Numbered from the stretch's first letter, positions 9,500 to 19,453 are shown. The stretch: 64,000 nucleotides of DNA from Xanthomonas sp. Leaf131 (GCF_001423495.1 NZ_LMOG01000019.1:5872-69871); one strand, 5' to 3'. Numbers and translations: made by a program. The notes: generated by a model not told the origin, from the letters alone.

Positions 9500-9518
9500 T
9501 TAAATGCAAATCATTCTT
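9500..9518 (-). promoter_or_regulatory. Candidate Fur box of the iron operon
   Basis: TTAAATGCAAATCATTCTT matches the 19-bp Fur consensus at 12 positions, including AATG and AATCATT. It lies about 260 bp upstream of the receptor gene. An iron-repressed promoter for a siderophore receptor operon is expected; the exact -10 and -35 are not clear. Confidence 0.55.
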
Positions 9519-9556
9519 CTTTGCAATCTTTGTTGTCGGCCGACGTCGCGCGCTGG

Positions 9557-9630
9557 GCAAGTACGTCCTTGTAAGCTCTTACGCGGCATCCATGCCACGT
9601 AAGGTCCCGCGACGGTGGGCGGGCAAGGAC
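9557..9630. repeat. Type A palindromic repeat, core and right arm
   Basis: Contains AAGTACGTCCTTGTAAGCTC, the inner stem TTACGCGGCAT with a slightly diverged partner ATGCCACGTAA, GGTCCCGCG and the right arm CGGTGGGCGGGCAAGGACC. The left arm and outer-stem start are missing, the reverse of the copy at 52-138. Confidence 0.7.
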
Positions 9631-9686
9631 CAGTGGAGATGGTCGGTGTGCATGGTTTTCAACACAGCAACCGACTGACTTCTGGT

Positions 9687-9789
9687 GCGGTGTCCTTGCC
9701 GCTTGCGGGACCATGTGGTGGCATGGATGCCGCCACTGAGCCTCCAGGGACGGATTCACGGCGTGTCCCGCGAGCGGCGAGGGCACCGC
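9687..9789. repeat. Type B palindromic repeat, complete
   Basis: A near copy of 175-278 in the same orientation, with arms GCGGTGTCCTTGCCGCTTGC and GCGAGCGGCGAGGGCACCGC around the inner stem GTGGCATGGATGCCGC. Together with the type A element it fills the gap between the iron operon promoter and the SUF operon's last gene. Confidence 0.75.
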
Positions 9790-9885
9790 GCGCTCGACTC
9801 ACTAGGCTTTTTAACCTTGGCTTCTACGGGCAAAGCCACGATCACAGCCACAGCCGACCTGCCGCACTCACTGATCTCACTGCTC

Positions 9886-10215
9886 TCAGCGGTCGTCGCG
9901 TGCCCAGATGCCGCCGTGTTCGCGCTTGACCGGAAATTTGGGCACGGCGGTGTAGGCGGGTGCGCACAACGGGCGACCGTCGCGGATGTCGAAGCGGGCG
10001 CTGTGCAGCAGGCATTCGATGGTGCCAGCTACGGGGTCGAACGTCCCGGGCGACAACTCGTAGTCTTCGTGGCTGCAGCGGTCTTCCAGCGCATACAGCT
10101 CACCGTCGAGGTTGAAGACCACGATCGGGGCGTCGGTCACCTCATCCCAGACGGTCTGCAACTCGCCGGGCAGCAGCGCCTCGCTGGCGCAGACGAAGGT
10201 CCAGGTCTCGCTCAC
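9886..10215 (-). CDS. Rieske [2Fe-2S] ferredoxin, SUF-associated
   Basis: A 109-residue small Rieske protein of the non-heme oxygenase ferredoxin type. The cluster ligands are visible as Cys-Ser-His (EDRCSHEDYELS) and Cys-Leu-Leu-His (IECLLHSARFD). It has no signal peptide. It is the last gene of the SUF operon and overlaps the acetyltransferase gene by 4 bp. Such ferredoxins often accompany suf genes and may be a client or electron donor for the assembly system. Confidence 0.9.
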   Translation of the reverse strand: MSETWTFVCASEALLPGELQTVWDEVTDAPIVVFNLDGELYALEDRCSHEDYELSPGTFDPVAGTIECLLHSARFDIRDGRPLCAPAYTAVPKFPVKREHGGIWARDDR

Positions 10216-10751
10216 AGCGCTGCGCCGCCGAGCGGTTTTTCCAGTACCTCGAAGCGCAGGTCCTGGCGCAGCGGCACGCCGAAACGCGCATCGCCATACG
10301 GAAACGGCTTGGTGATGCCGGTGCGGCGATAGCCGCGTCGCTCGTAAAAGGCGATCAGCTCATCGCGGATGTCGATCACCGTCATGCGCATCACCGGGAG
10401 CTGCCACTCGGTGTAGGCGATGCGCTCGGCTTCGGCCAGCAGCGTCTTGCCGAGCCCGCTGCCTTGCAGCGACGGGTCGACCGCAAACATGCCGAAATAC
10501 CCGGCGCCGTGGTCGTCGGCGATATGCGCGCAGGCCAGCAGTCGCTCGTCCTGTTCGACCAGCAGCACCAGGCTGCGGTCACGCAACAGGTCTTCGCGCA
10601 GCACGGCGGGATCGATCCGCGCGCCGTCTAGGAAGTCGGCTTCGGTGGTCCAGCCGACGCGGCTGACATCGCCGCGATAGGCCGAGGTCACCAGCGAAAC
10701 GAGAGCGTCGATATCGTCGACGGTGGCGGTGCGGAAGGTGGTGGTCTGCAT
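10212..10751 (-). CDS. GNAT family N-acetyltransferase
   Basis: A 179-residue GNAT-fold enzyme with the acetyl-CoA loop region in AVDPSLQGSGLGKTLLAEAE (Q/RxxGxG/A type) and a C-terminal FYERRGYRRTGITKPFPYG. The substrate is unknown. It sits between sufS and the Rieske ferredoxin gene, separated from sufS by a 130-bp inverted repeat element, so it may be expressed partly on its own. Confidence 0.85.
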   Translation of the reverse strand: MQTTTFRTATVDDIDALVSLVTSAYRGDVSRVGWTTEADFLDGARIDPAVLREDLLRDRSLVLLVEQDERLLACAHIADDHGAGYFGMFAVDPSLQGSGLGKTLLAEAERIAYTEWQLPVMRMTVIDIRDELIAFYERRGYRRTGITKPFPYGDARFGVPLRQDLRFEVLEKPLGGAAL

Positions 10752-10766
10752 GGGGAGCAGTTTAGC

Positions 10767-10898
10767 GGGAATGGAGAATGGGGAATCGGAAAAGCTTGGC
10801 GCTGCTCGATGAGCTACGTTCTGCAGATCGAACTACAGCTGACACAGCGTGCGGGAGAGCCGCTTTTTCGATTCTCCACTCCCGATTCCCGATTCCAA
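10767..10898. repeat. Long inverted repeat built from GGGAATC-type heptads
   Basis: The left arm GGGAATGGAGAATGGGGAAT then CGGAAAAGC (10767-10795) is matched in reverse by GCTTTTTCGATTCTCC and CCCGATTCCCGATTCC near 10862-10895, around a loop of about 65 bp. It could fold into a large stem-loop between sufS and the GNAT gene. Related elements lie at 23413-23517 and 28731-28768. Confidence 0.65.
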
Positions 10899-12143
10899 TC
10901 AACCCAGCAGCCGACGCACCTTCACTAGCGCAGCAACAAAGCGCTCGATCTCGTCGTGCGTGTTGTAGAACGCCAGCGAGGCGCGGCAGGTGGCGGCGAC
11001 GCCGTAGTACTGCAGCAGCGGGTGCGCGCAATGCTGACCCGAGCGGATGGCGATGCCTTCCAGGTCGAGCAGTGTGGCCAGATCGTGCGCATGTGCGCCC
11101 TCGATCAGGAACGACACCACCGCGGCCTTGTCCGGCGTGGTGCCGAAGATGCGCAGGCCCTCGATGCGCTGCAGTTCTTCGGTGAAGTGCGCCAGTAGCT
11201 CGGCTTCGCGCGCTTCCACGTGCGCCAGACCGACCGCGTCCAGGTAATCCACCGCTGCGCCCAGGCCGATGAAACCGGCGATGTTCGGCGTGCCGGCTTC
11301 GAACTTGTGCGGGGCATCGTTGAACACCGTGCCCTCGAAAGTGACTTCCTTGATCATCTCGCCGCCGCCTAAAAACGGTGGCATCGCCTGCAAGTGTTCG
11401 CGACGTGCCCACAGTGCGCCGGTGCCGGTCGGCCCGCACATCTTGTGGCCGGTGATGGCGTAGAAATCGCAGCCGATGCCGGCCACGTCGATGCGCCGAT
11501 GCGGTGCGGCCTGCGAGCCGTCCACCACGGTGACGATGCCGCGCTTGCGTGCTTCGCGGCAGATCTCGCGCACCGGGTTGACCGTGCCCAACACATTGGA
11601 CACATGCGTGATCGCCAGCAGCTTGACCTCCGGCGTCATCGCCTTGCGCAGCGCGTCCAGATCCAGCGCGCCGTCGGGCGTGATCTCCGCCACGCGAATG
11701 GTCGCGCCGGTGCGTTGTGCCACCAGCTGCCACGGCACGATGTTGGCGTGGTGCTCCATGCGCGAAATCAGGATCACATCGCCGGCGGCCAGACGCGGCA
11801 ATGCCCAGGAGTAAGCCACCAGATTGATCGCAAAGGTGGTGCCGCTGCACAGCACCAGCTCGTCGGCGCGCACGTTGAGAAAACGCGCCAGCTTGCTGCG
11901 CGCGCCTTCGAACGCATCGGTGGCCTCGGTGCCCAGCGCATGCACCGCACGGCTCACATTGGCGTTCTGACGACGATAGAACTCGTCGGTTGCGGCAATC
12001 ACCTGCAGCGGCTTCTGCCCGGTGTTGGCGTTGTCGAAATAGATCAGCGGCTTGCCATGCACCTGCCGCATCAGCAACGGGAAATCCGAGCGCACGCGCT
12101 CCCAATCCGGCGCGGCCAGTTGCGTGACGGCGGGCGCGTTCAT
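10899..12143 (-). CDS. sufS: Cysteine desulfurase SufS
   Basis: A 414-residue PLP enzyme that removes sulfur from cysteine and holds it as a persulfide for Fe-S cluster building. The PLP lysine is Lys234 (ITGHKMCGPTG) and the persulfide Cys is Cys372 (RSGQHCAHP), the short-loop pattern of the SufS class. It overlaps sufD by 4 bp. No sufE or sufU partner is encoded in this operon, so the sulfur-transfer activator must lie elsewhere. Confidence 0.95.
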   Translation of the reverse strand: MNAPAVTQLAAPDWERVRSDFPLLMRQVHGKPLIYFDNANTGQKPLQVIAATDEFYRRQNANVSRAVHALGTEATDAFEGARSKLARFLNVRADELVLCSGTTFAINLVAYSWALPRLAAGDVILISRMEHHANIVPWQLVAQRTGATIRVAEITPDGALDLDALRKAMTPEVKLLAITHVSNVLGTVNPVREICREARKRGIVTVVDGSQAAPHRRIDVAGIGCDFYAITGHKMCGPTGTGALWARREHLQAMPPFLGGGEMIKEVTFEGTVFNDAPHKFEAGTPNIAGFIGLGAAVDYLDAVGLAHVEAREAELLAHFTEELQRIEGLRIFGTTPDKAAVVSFLIEGAHAHDLATLLDLEGIAIRSGQHCAHPLLQYYGVAATCRASLAFYNTHDEIERFVAALVKVRRLLG

Positions 12144-13402
12144 GCCACGCCTGCCAAGGTCAATGCGCGGTCCAGCTGCAGTGCCAGCACCGCACTCAGC
12201 GCAGGGGGCAGCACACGCAGCGGCTCGTGGCAGAACGCGGCGCTCAGCAAACGCTGCGCCTCGGCCTGCGGCAACCCGCGCGAGCGCAGATAGAACAGGG
12301 CGTTGTCGTCGAGCTGGCCGACGGTGGCGCCATGCGCGGCCTGCACTTCCTCCGCATCGATCACCAGCACCGGCTGGGTATCGATCTCGGCATTGGACGA
12401 CAGCAGCAGATTCTTGTTCGACAGCCGCGCGTCGGTGCCATCGGCGCCGGGACGGATGTTGATGCCACCGTGGAAGACCACGCGGCTGCGATCGGCGCCC
12501 ACACCGCGCCAGACCAGCTCGCAGGTGGTATCGCGTGCGATGTGCTGAATACCCAGACGCGTATCGACATGACGGCGGCCGTTGCCGAGCAGCACGCCAT
12601 TGGCGGTGAGCTGGGCGTTGTTGCCTTCCAGGCGCACGTTGAGTTCGTGGCGCGACAGGTTGGCACCCAGTTCCAGATCCACGCGCTGGTAGCGCGCATT
12701 GCGTGCCAACACGGCATCGGTGCGCAGCAGCGAGGTGGCGTGCGCACTGTCGGCCTGCACGCGGGCATGCGACAACACCGCATCCTGGGCCAGGTGAACG
12801 TGCATCAGGCTGTTGTTCAGATGCGCGGCATCGCCGACATGCAGGTGATGTTCGACCACATTCAGTGCCGCGCCGGCACGCAGTTCGATCAGATGGCGGT
12901 GATGCCAGGACAGGTCGTGCTCGCCGGCCACGCCGATGAAGACCAGCTGCAGCGGAACATCGATCTGCGCGCCGTCCTGCACGCGCACCAATACGCCTTC
13001 GTCGGCAAGCGCGGCATTGAGGCGGGCGAAAATTTCATCGCTGCCTTCGAAACGGCGACCGAGCAACTGCTGCGCTTCACTGCTAGACGCCAGCGAGGCG
13101 GACAAAGTTTCCAGCTGTACGCCCTCCGGCAGCGTCGACAGATCGCTCAATGCCTCGGACGGGCGGCCATTGACGAACACCAGCCGTGGCGACGCAATAT
13201 CGTCCAGCAGCGCCGCATCGACCAATGTCGGCACCAGCGGTGCCGGCTGAAAACTGCGTCGTTCCAGCTGCCGCAACGAGGTGTATTTCCAGGCCTCGGC
13301 GCGCGGGCCGGGCAGACCTACCTGCAGCGCGGCATCGAGCTCGGCGCGTTGCACATCGCTGCCGCTGAAGCCGCGCGCAAGGGATTCCAGCAAGGCGCTC
13401 AT
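12140..13402 (-). CDS. sufD: SufD, Fe-S assembly scaffold subunit
   Basis: A 420-residue protein of the SufB/SufD beta-helix family, which with SufB and SufC forms the SufBC2D scaffold. C-terminal landmarks are AHGATVGQLDDNALFYLRSRG, given as AHGATVGQLDDNA and LFYLRSRG, the usual SufD ending region. It overlaps sufC by one base and sufS by four, which points to coupled translation. Confidence 0.95.
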   Translation of the reverse strand: MSALLESLARGFSGSDVQRAELDAALQVGLPGPRAEAWKYTSLRQLERRSFQPAPLVPTLVDAALLDDIASPRLVFVNGRPSEALSDLSTLPEGVQLETLSASLASSSEAQQLLGRRFEGSDEIFARLNAALADEGVLVRVQDGAQIDVPLQLVFIGVAGEHDLSWHHRHLIELRAGAALNVVEHHLHVGDAAHLNNSLMHVHLAQDAVLSHARVQADSAHATSLLRTDAVLARNARYQRVDLELGANLSRHELNVRLEGNNAQLTANGVLLGNGRRHVDTRLGIQHIARDTTCELVWRGVGADRSRVVFHGGINIRPGADGTDARLSNKNLLLSSNAEIDTQPVLVIDAEEVQAAHGATVGQLDDNALFYLRSRGLPQAEAQRLLSAAFCHEPLRVLPPALSAVLALQLDRALTLAGVA

Positions 13403-14166
13403 CAGGCAGCCGCCTCGGGCACCACGCGGTCCTTGAGGAAGTGGTAGCCGTGCTTTTCCAGCTCCAGCGCCAGTTCCGGGCCGCCGCTCTGCACGATGCG
13501 GCCTTCGGCCAGCACATGCACCACGTCCGGGGTGATGTAGTCGAGCAGACGCTGATAATGGGTGATCACCAGGAACGAACGTTCCGGCGAGCGCAGCGCG
13601 TTGACGCCGTCGGCCACGCTCTTGAGCGCATCGATGTCCAGACCCGAATCGGTTTCATCGAGGATGGCGAGCTTGGGCTCGAGCACGGCCAGCTGGAAGA
13701 TCTCGTTGCGCTTCTTTTCGCCGCCGGAGAAACCTTCATTGACGCCGCGATGCAGCAGCTCGTCCTTCAGATGCAGCACGGCCAGTTTCTGCCGTACCAG
13801 CTTGAGGAATTGCATCGAATCCAGCTCTTCCTCGCCACGCGCCTTACGCTGCGCATTGAGTGCAGCACGCAGAAAGTAGGTGTTGTTGACGCCGGCGATT
13901 TCCACCGGGTACTGGAACGCCAGGAACAGGCCGGCGGCGGCACGTTCTTCCGGTGCCAGGTCGAGCAGGTCCTTGCCTTCGAACTGCACGGTGCCTGCGC
14001 TGACCTCATAGCCGTCGCGCCCGGCGAGCACGTTGCCCAGCGTGGATTTGCCCGCGCCGTTGGGCCCCATGATGGCGTGCACCTGGCCGGGCTTGATGTC
14101 CAGCGACAGGCCTTTGAGGATGTCTTTGCCGGCGATGCTGGCGTGGAGGTTTTGAATGTTGAGCAT
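13402..14166 (-). CDS. sufC: SufC, Fe-S assembly ATPase
   Basis: A 254-residue ABC-type ATPase of the SufBC2D complex. The Walker A motif is GPNGAGKS (residues 34-41), the signature is FSGGEKKRNE and the Walker B is LAILDETDSGLD, with the H-loop in FLVITHYQRLL. It is full length. It is separated from sufB by 165 bp containing a palindromic repeat, unlike the tight sufC-sufD-sufS spacing. Confidence 0.97.
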   Translation of the reverse strand: MLNIQNLHASIAGKDILKGLSLDIKPGQVHAIMGPNGAGKSTLGNVLAGRDGYEVSAGTVQFEGKDLLDLAPEERAAAGLFLAFQYPVEIAGVNNTYFLRAALNAQRKARGEEELDSMQFLKLVRQKLAVLHLKDELLHRGVNEGFSGGEKKRNEIFQLAVLEPKLAILDETDSGLDIDALKSVADGVNALRSPERSFLVITHYQRLLDYITPDVVHVLAEGRIVQSGGPELALELEKHGYHFLKDRVVPEAAA

Positions 14167-14192
14167 GCTGATGGTCCGTCAGAATTCTTATG

Positions 14193-14324
14193 TAGCCCCT
14201 CTCCCGCCGGGAGAGGGGTTGGGGTGAGGGTCGGCGCGAAGCGTCTCCTGGATTTGGGGGCGCGAGGCTTCGCCCGTACCCTCATCCGGCGCTTTGCGCC
14301 ACCTTCTCCCGGTGGGAGAAGGGC
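14193..14324. repeat. Palindromic repeat between sufB and sufC
   Basis: Two hairpins, CCCCTCTCCC-gcc-GGGAGAGGGG (14196-14218) and CTTCTCCC-ggt-GGGAGAAG (14303-14321), flank an inverted pair GGGTGAGGGT / ACCCTCATCC. The sequence looks like the common Xanthomonas REP-type intergenic element. In the transcript it could stabilise or attenuate between sufB and sufCDS. Confidence 0.7.
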
Positions 14325-14331
14325 AGCAGCA

Positions 14332-15789
<1,458 letters not shown>

Positions 15790-15804
15790 CGGGCTGCCTA
15801 CAGG

Positions 15805-16263
15805 TCAGGTGGTCGCGACGCGTGCGGCAATGGAACGCCGACGGCTGTCGCCAGGGAGAGAGAGGGGCTGCAACATCTGCGCGAGCGTGACGCGACGCAA
15901 TGCGTCGCCGACCACGTCGTTGATCAGGCGCCAGTTGGAGCGCACGCCGCAGGTCTGGGCGATGCCGCACTGGCTGTGGTCCTGGCTGCATTCGGTGATC
16001 GCCAGCGGGCCTTCCATCGCCTCGACGATTTCCACCAGGGTGATCTCGCTGGCCGCGCGTGCCAGCCGGTAGCCGCCGTGCACGCCGCGCAGCCCTTCGA
16101 CCAGGCCCGCCTGCGACAGCGGCTTGAGGATCTTGCTCACGGTCGGTGCCTCCAGGCCGGCTTGCTCGGCAAGTTCGCTGGCGCTGAGTACCTGGCCACA
16201 GCGCGCTGCCATGACGGTCAACACGACGGTGGCGTAATCGGTGAGTTTGGTGACGCGCAACAT
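15805..16263 (-). CDS. Rrf2 family Fe-S transcription regulator of the SUF operon
   Basis: A 152-residue Rrf2/IscR-type regulator. It has an N-terminal winged helix (LTDYATVVLTVMA; LEAPTVSKILKPL) and three cluster cysteines Cys92, Cys99 and Cys105 (ECSQDHSQCGIAQTCG), almost the IscR spacing. It is the first gene of the suf operon, so autoregulation by [2Fe-2S] status is likely. The C-terminus is rich in Arg and Ser and probably disordered. Confidence 0.93.
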   Translation of the reverse strand: MLRVTKLTDYATVVLTVMAARCGQVLSASELAEQAGLEAPTVSKILKPLSQAGLVEGLRGVHGGYRLARAASEITLVEIVEAMEGPLAITECSQDHSQCGIAQTCGVRSNWRLINDVVGDALRRVTLAQMLQPLSLPGDSRRRSIAARVATT

Positions 16264-16324
16264 GAGGAAGGCGATAAATCCTAAAGCGGACCGAAATTGT
16301 ACGCTTTTAGCCGGGGCAGGGCCA
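16264..16324 (-). promoter_or_regulatory. Candidate promoter of the suf operon
   Basis: Upstream of the regulator gene the minus strand has a good -10 hexamer TACAAT (complement of 16296-16301). No good -35 is visible, as in many activator- or repressor-controlled promoters. The bases just downstream (CGGTCCGCTTTAGGATTT) may hold the regulator's operator, but I cannot match it to a defined consensus. Confidence 0.4.
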
Positions 16325-16437
16325 CCTGCCCGGTTCAGCCGCCGGCAAGCAGCAGCCGTTGCGGGTACTGCTGCACTTGTGCTTGGCGCATCGTCGCGGT
16401 GCGGTCACAATAAGCGCCCCCATCACTGGACCCCTTC

Positions 16438-16905
16438 ATGTCGCGCAAAGTTGCCGCCCGCAAGTCACGTATCCACGGCAATGGCATGTTCGCCCTCGCC
16501 GCGCTCCGCAAGGGCGAGCGCATCATTCAATACAAGGGGCGCTTGCGCACGCATGCCGAAGTGGATGCGGACGATACCGGCGATGTGGAAAGCGGCCACA
16601 CCTTTCTGTTCACGCTCAGCGACGACTATGTGCTGGATGCCAACTACGAAGGCAACGTGGCGCGCTGGATCAACCACAGCTGCAAGCCCAATTGCGAAGC
16701 GGTGATCGAAGAGGCCGAAGGCGACGACCGCAGCAAGGACAAGATTTTCATCGAGGCCAAGCGTGCGATCAAGGCCGGCGAAGAGCTCACCTACAACTAC
16801 GGCATCACGCTAGCCGAGCGCCACACGCCGCGCCTGAAGAAAATCTGGGAATGCCGCTGCGGCTCCAAGAACTGCACCGGCACGATGTTGCAGCCCAAGC
16901 GCTGA
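16438..16905 (+). CDS. SET-domain protein-lysine methyltransferase
   Basis: A 155-residue protein that is almost only a SET domain plus post-SET. The SAM-binding GNGMFA near the start, the pseudoknot motif RWINHSCKPNCEA, the active-site Tyr in ELTYNYG and the Zn-binding post-SET CRCGSKNC (Cys-x-Cys-x4-Cys) are all intact. It resembles eukaryotic histone methyltransferases; bacterial members are known to modify histone-like proteins and other targets. It is divergent from the suf operon and stands alone. The Lys-rich HU-like protein at 19590-20015 is a possible substrate, which is inference. Confidence 0.92.
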   Translation: MSRKVAARKSRIHGNGMFALAALRKGERIIQYKGRLRTHAEVDADDTGDVESGHTFLFTLSDDYVLDANYEGNVARWINHSCKPNCEAVIEEAEGDDRSKDKIFIEAKRAIKAGEELTYNYGITLAERHTPRLKKIWECRCGSKNCTGTMLQPKR

Positions 16906-17074
16906 GCAAGCGTTCGTTGGCAGTGCGGTGATGCGATGGGTACTCTCTATTCTCAGGAGTGCTCGATCAGGCACGCAACATGCGGGGTCGGCTCGCATAC
17001 TCGCGAACTCGATTCACTGTGATAGTGGGTCGCCTAGCAAGAGCGTTGCCGTCTTACCAGACACCTTGCACGAC

Positions 17075-17108
17075 AAAGGCCCGGCGATCGATGCGCCGGG
17101 CCTTTGTT
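17075..17108. terminator. Bidirectional terminator between convergent genes
   Basis: A perfect 12-bp stem AAAGGCCCGGCG / CGCCGGGCCTTT with a 7-base loop, followed by TTGTTTG. It separates the SET gene from the convergent DUF1439 gene. The rest of 16906-17172 shows no gene. Confidence 0.85.
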
Positions 17109-17172
17109 TGTTCAACAGCTGTAGCGCTATGGCGCCGATAAGCGACCACAGCGTTGGTGCGGCAGCGGTGGT

Positions 17173-17769
17173 CTATTTGCCGGAAAGCGCTGCCGCAGGC
17201 ACCAGTTGCTCGATGTTCTGATTGAAGTTCACCGCCACACGTCCGTTCTGGATGCCCACCGACTCCACCTGCACATTGCCCATCACCGCTGCGATGGCCG
17301 GATCGATGCGATAGATCGGCTCCTTGCGTGCGTAATCGGCCAGCCAGGCATTGAGCAACTGGCGGGTGCTGTGATCGAGCTTGGCGCCGGCATTGGCAGG
17401 GCGGAAGTCATCGATGGTGGGCTGATCAAGATAAAAGCCTTGCTTGGCGACGTCGTAACGCAGCGCGCTGGTCAAGGTCACGTTGCCGACCGGTGCTGGC
17501 GCGCCGCCTGCAGTGGCCAGGGCCAGATCGAAGGCCATCTTGAGCCGGTCGCCCGGTGGCAACGAGAGTGCAGGGTTGCTGACGGTCATCTCGACCAAGC
17601 CGCCCAGTGCGTCATGCGTCTGCGGGAAGCGGCCACCCAGGAACTGCTGCAAATCGCTGCCCTGCACGCTGATTTGGTGTCCCTGGATCTGCGGCGTAGC
17701 CCAGGCGCCGGTGACGGGCATCGCCAGGGCGAGGGCGAGCATGGATCCGGCAAGCGAACGCAGTTTCAT
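17173..17769 (-). CDS. DUF1439 family exported protein
   Basis: A 198-residue protein with a Sec signal peptide (cut near GAWA, residue 24) and a DUF1439 domain like E. coli YceB (GHQISVQGSDLQQFLGG; NVTLTSALRYD; VMGNVQVESVGIQNGRV). It lacks a lipobox Cys, so it should be soluble in the periplasm. The family has a lipid-binding-type fold but no settled function. It is downstream of, and 55 bp from, a lipoprotein gene. Confidence 0.85.
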   Translation of the reverse strand: MKLRSLAGSMLALALAMPVTGAWATPQIQGHQISVQGSDLQQFLGGRFPQTHDALGGLVEMTVSNPALSLPPGDRLKMAFDLALATAGGAPAPVGNVTLTSALRYDVAKQGFYLDQPTIDDFRPANAGAKLDHSTRQLLNAWLADYARKEPIYRIDPAIAAVMGNVQVESVGIQNGRVAVNFNQNIEQLVPAAALSGK

Positions 17770-17824
17770 CGGGTGACTCCGGTAACAGGTGACATCACCT
17801 TAGTCAGTGCCGGTGAACCACGGG

Positions 17825-18370
17825 TTAGCGCAGCACCGGGTGCAGCGTCGCCGAATAGATCTCCCAGCTATCGCTGCCAACGCGCGGCTGCAAGCGATAC
17901 GTACCGACCAGGCGCTGCGTGCCGGTGGTGGTGCGCACGGTCAGCTCCACCGGCACTTCGATCAACCTGGGTGGATGTTGCTGGTCCAATGCGATGGGTG
18001 GATCGTTGTTGATACGCATCGACTGGATGTTGCCGATGCTGCGCAGGGCTGCATCGTCCGGCATCGGCGAAGGACGGCCGCCGGTCCACAGCGCATCGGC
18101 ATCCGCGCGTGCAGAACCGGGCAATGCCCCAAGATACCGTTGGACGGTAGCGCTTGCTTTGGCGAAGTTGGCGCGCGCTGCGGCGTCATCGGGGTCCGGT
18201 GCCGGTACCAATGCGGCGCCGTCGCCGGAGTTGATGGCCGCAGTTGAATTGCCTGTCACAGCCTGGGTTGGTGACGCGCTCGCAGCAACGTGCTTGTCTT
18301 TGTCTTCGGTGCGCTGACAACTGCAGCCTGCGATTGCAGCGGCAAATACGATGATTCCAACCCAGCGCAT
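17825..18370 (-). CDS. Hypothetical lipoprotein
   Basis: A 181-residue protein with a lipoprotein signal (IIVFAAAIAGCSCQ, lipid Cys at residue 16). An Ala/Thr/Ser-rich spacer (residues 25-65) leads to a globular C-terminal part (QRLVGTYRLQPRVGSDSWEI) that looks like a small beta domain. I do not recognise a named family. The start at the Met of MRWVG gives the signal peptide; a longer upstream frame is not supported. Confidence 0.75.
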   Translation of the reverse strand: MRWVGIIVFAAAIAGCSCQRTEDKDKHVAASASPTQAVTGNSTAAINSGDGAALVPAPDPDDAAARANFAKASATVQRYLGALPGSARADADALWTGGRPSPMPDDAALRSIGNIQSMRINNDPPIALDQQHPPRLIEVPVELTVRTTTGTQRLVGTYRLQPRVGSDSWEIYSATLHPVLR

Positions 18371-18432
18371 GGCGTGTCCCCGGTCCCCGATGCGCGCAGT
18401 GTAGCGGTCTGCGCAATACGGCGATGCCGGCC

Positions 18433-18741
18433 TCAGACGCCGGGTGCTGGATGCACGCGTTGCAGGCGCTCCAGCAGCAACTGCAGCTTCGGACGCAGTG
18501 CATCCAGTGCATCGCTGGGCCGTGCGCGGGGGCGGGCGGCCAGATCTTCCAGCAACTGCGAGCCCACCGTCAGCGCGGCGCATTCGTCGCTGCTCAGGTC
18601 GCGGCGCAGATGCAGCTCTTCGAGCAGCCGCATCCAATCGGCGCGCGAACGCTGTTCGAACTCGATGGTGCAACGGTCGTCGCAGGGGCGGCCATCGTTT
18701 TCGATGGGCGTGACCGTAATGCGGTAGCGTTTTCGGGGCAT
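18433..18741 (-). CDS. DUF3861 family protein
   Basis: A 102-residue small protein that begins MPRKRYRITVTPIENDG and continues CTIEFEQRSRADWMRLLEE, matching the DUF3861 pattern of a short beta region followed by helices. It has no signal peptide or known function. It lies between the lipoprotein and peptidase genes on the same strand. Confidence 0.75.
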   Translation of the reverse strand: MPRKRYRITVTPIENDGRPCDDRCTIEFEQRSRADWMRLLEELHLRRDLSSDECAALTVGSQLLEDLAARPRARPSDALDALRPKLQLLLERLQRVHPAPGV

Positions 18742-18832
18742 GGAGATGGCGTCGTTGCTGGGCTGTCTCCACCATAGGCGCAGCGTGCAGTGGCCTCGAT
18801 AGGGTGGGCCATGACGCAGTGTTCCAACAGGT

Positions 18833-19453
18833 TCACTGTGCCGGCAGTGGCGCGGGTTTGCGCAGCAACGGCAGCGGATCGTACGCACCGTTGCGCCCAT
18901 AGACCCCATAGTGCAGATGCGGTGGCGTGCCGCGCGCGTTGCCGGTGGTGCCGACCATGCCGAGCGGTGTGCCGGGCTCGACCACATCGCCGACCTCCAA
19001 CCCTGCAGCCCAGTCGTCCAGATGCGCATAGTAATGCCGTTGCATGGCCGGCCCCAGCACCCAGACCTGCTTGCCGCCCAGGCCGCGATCGCGAATGGCG
19101 CTGACCACGCCACGCGTTGCAGACAGCACCGGCGTGCCGCGTGGGGCAAAAATATCCACGCCGGCATGGCTGCGGTCGCGGCCACGTGGCGCGCCGAAGG
19201 TGTCGGCGATGCGGCGTGCCTGCACGCCTTCGACCGGGACCTGCAAATGCAGTGGTGCTGGCATGCGCGACAGCTCCCAGGTGGTACGCAACTGCTCGGT
19301 GATCGGCAACTGCCAGGCCCAGCGTGCGCCAACGCCCAGGGCGCACAGCAGGGCGATCGACACCAGCAGGCGGCGCACGCGGCGTGCGGGGCTGCGTGCG
19401 ATGGACGGCGGCGTTGTCGATGGAGGATGGGGCGATGGATCGGTCACATGCAC
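18833..19453 (-). CDS. M23 family peptidoglycan endopeptidase
   Basis: A 206-residue membrane-anchored peptidase. One TM segment (about residues 29-47, LLVSIALLCALGVGARWAW) leads to a LytM/M23 domain with zinc ligands in HAGVDIFAPRG (His-x3-Asp) and HLHYG. These enzymes cut peptide cross-links of peptidoglycan. All active-site residues are present, so it should be active. Confidence 0.88.
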   Translation of the reverse strand: MHVTDPSPHPPSTTPPSIARSPARRVRRLLVSIALLCALGVGARWAWQLPITEQLRTTWELSRMPAPLHLQVPVEGVQARRIADTFGAPRGRDRSHAGVDIFAPRGTPVLSATRGVVSAIRDRGLGGKQVWVLGPAMQRHYYAHLDDWAAGLEVGDVVEPGTPLGMVGTTGNARGTPPHLHYGVYGRNGAYDPLPLLRKPAPLPAQ

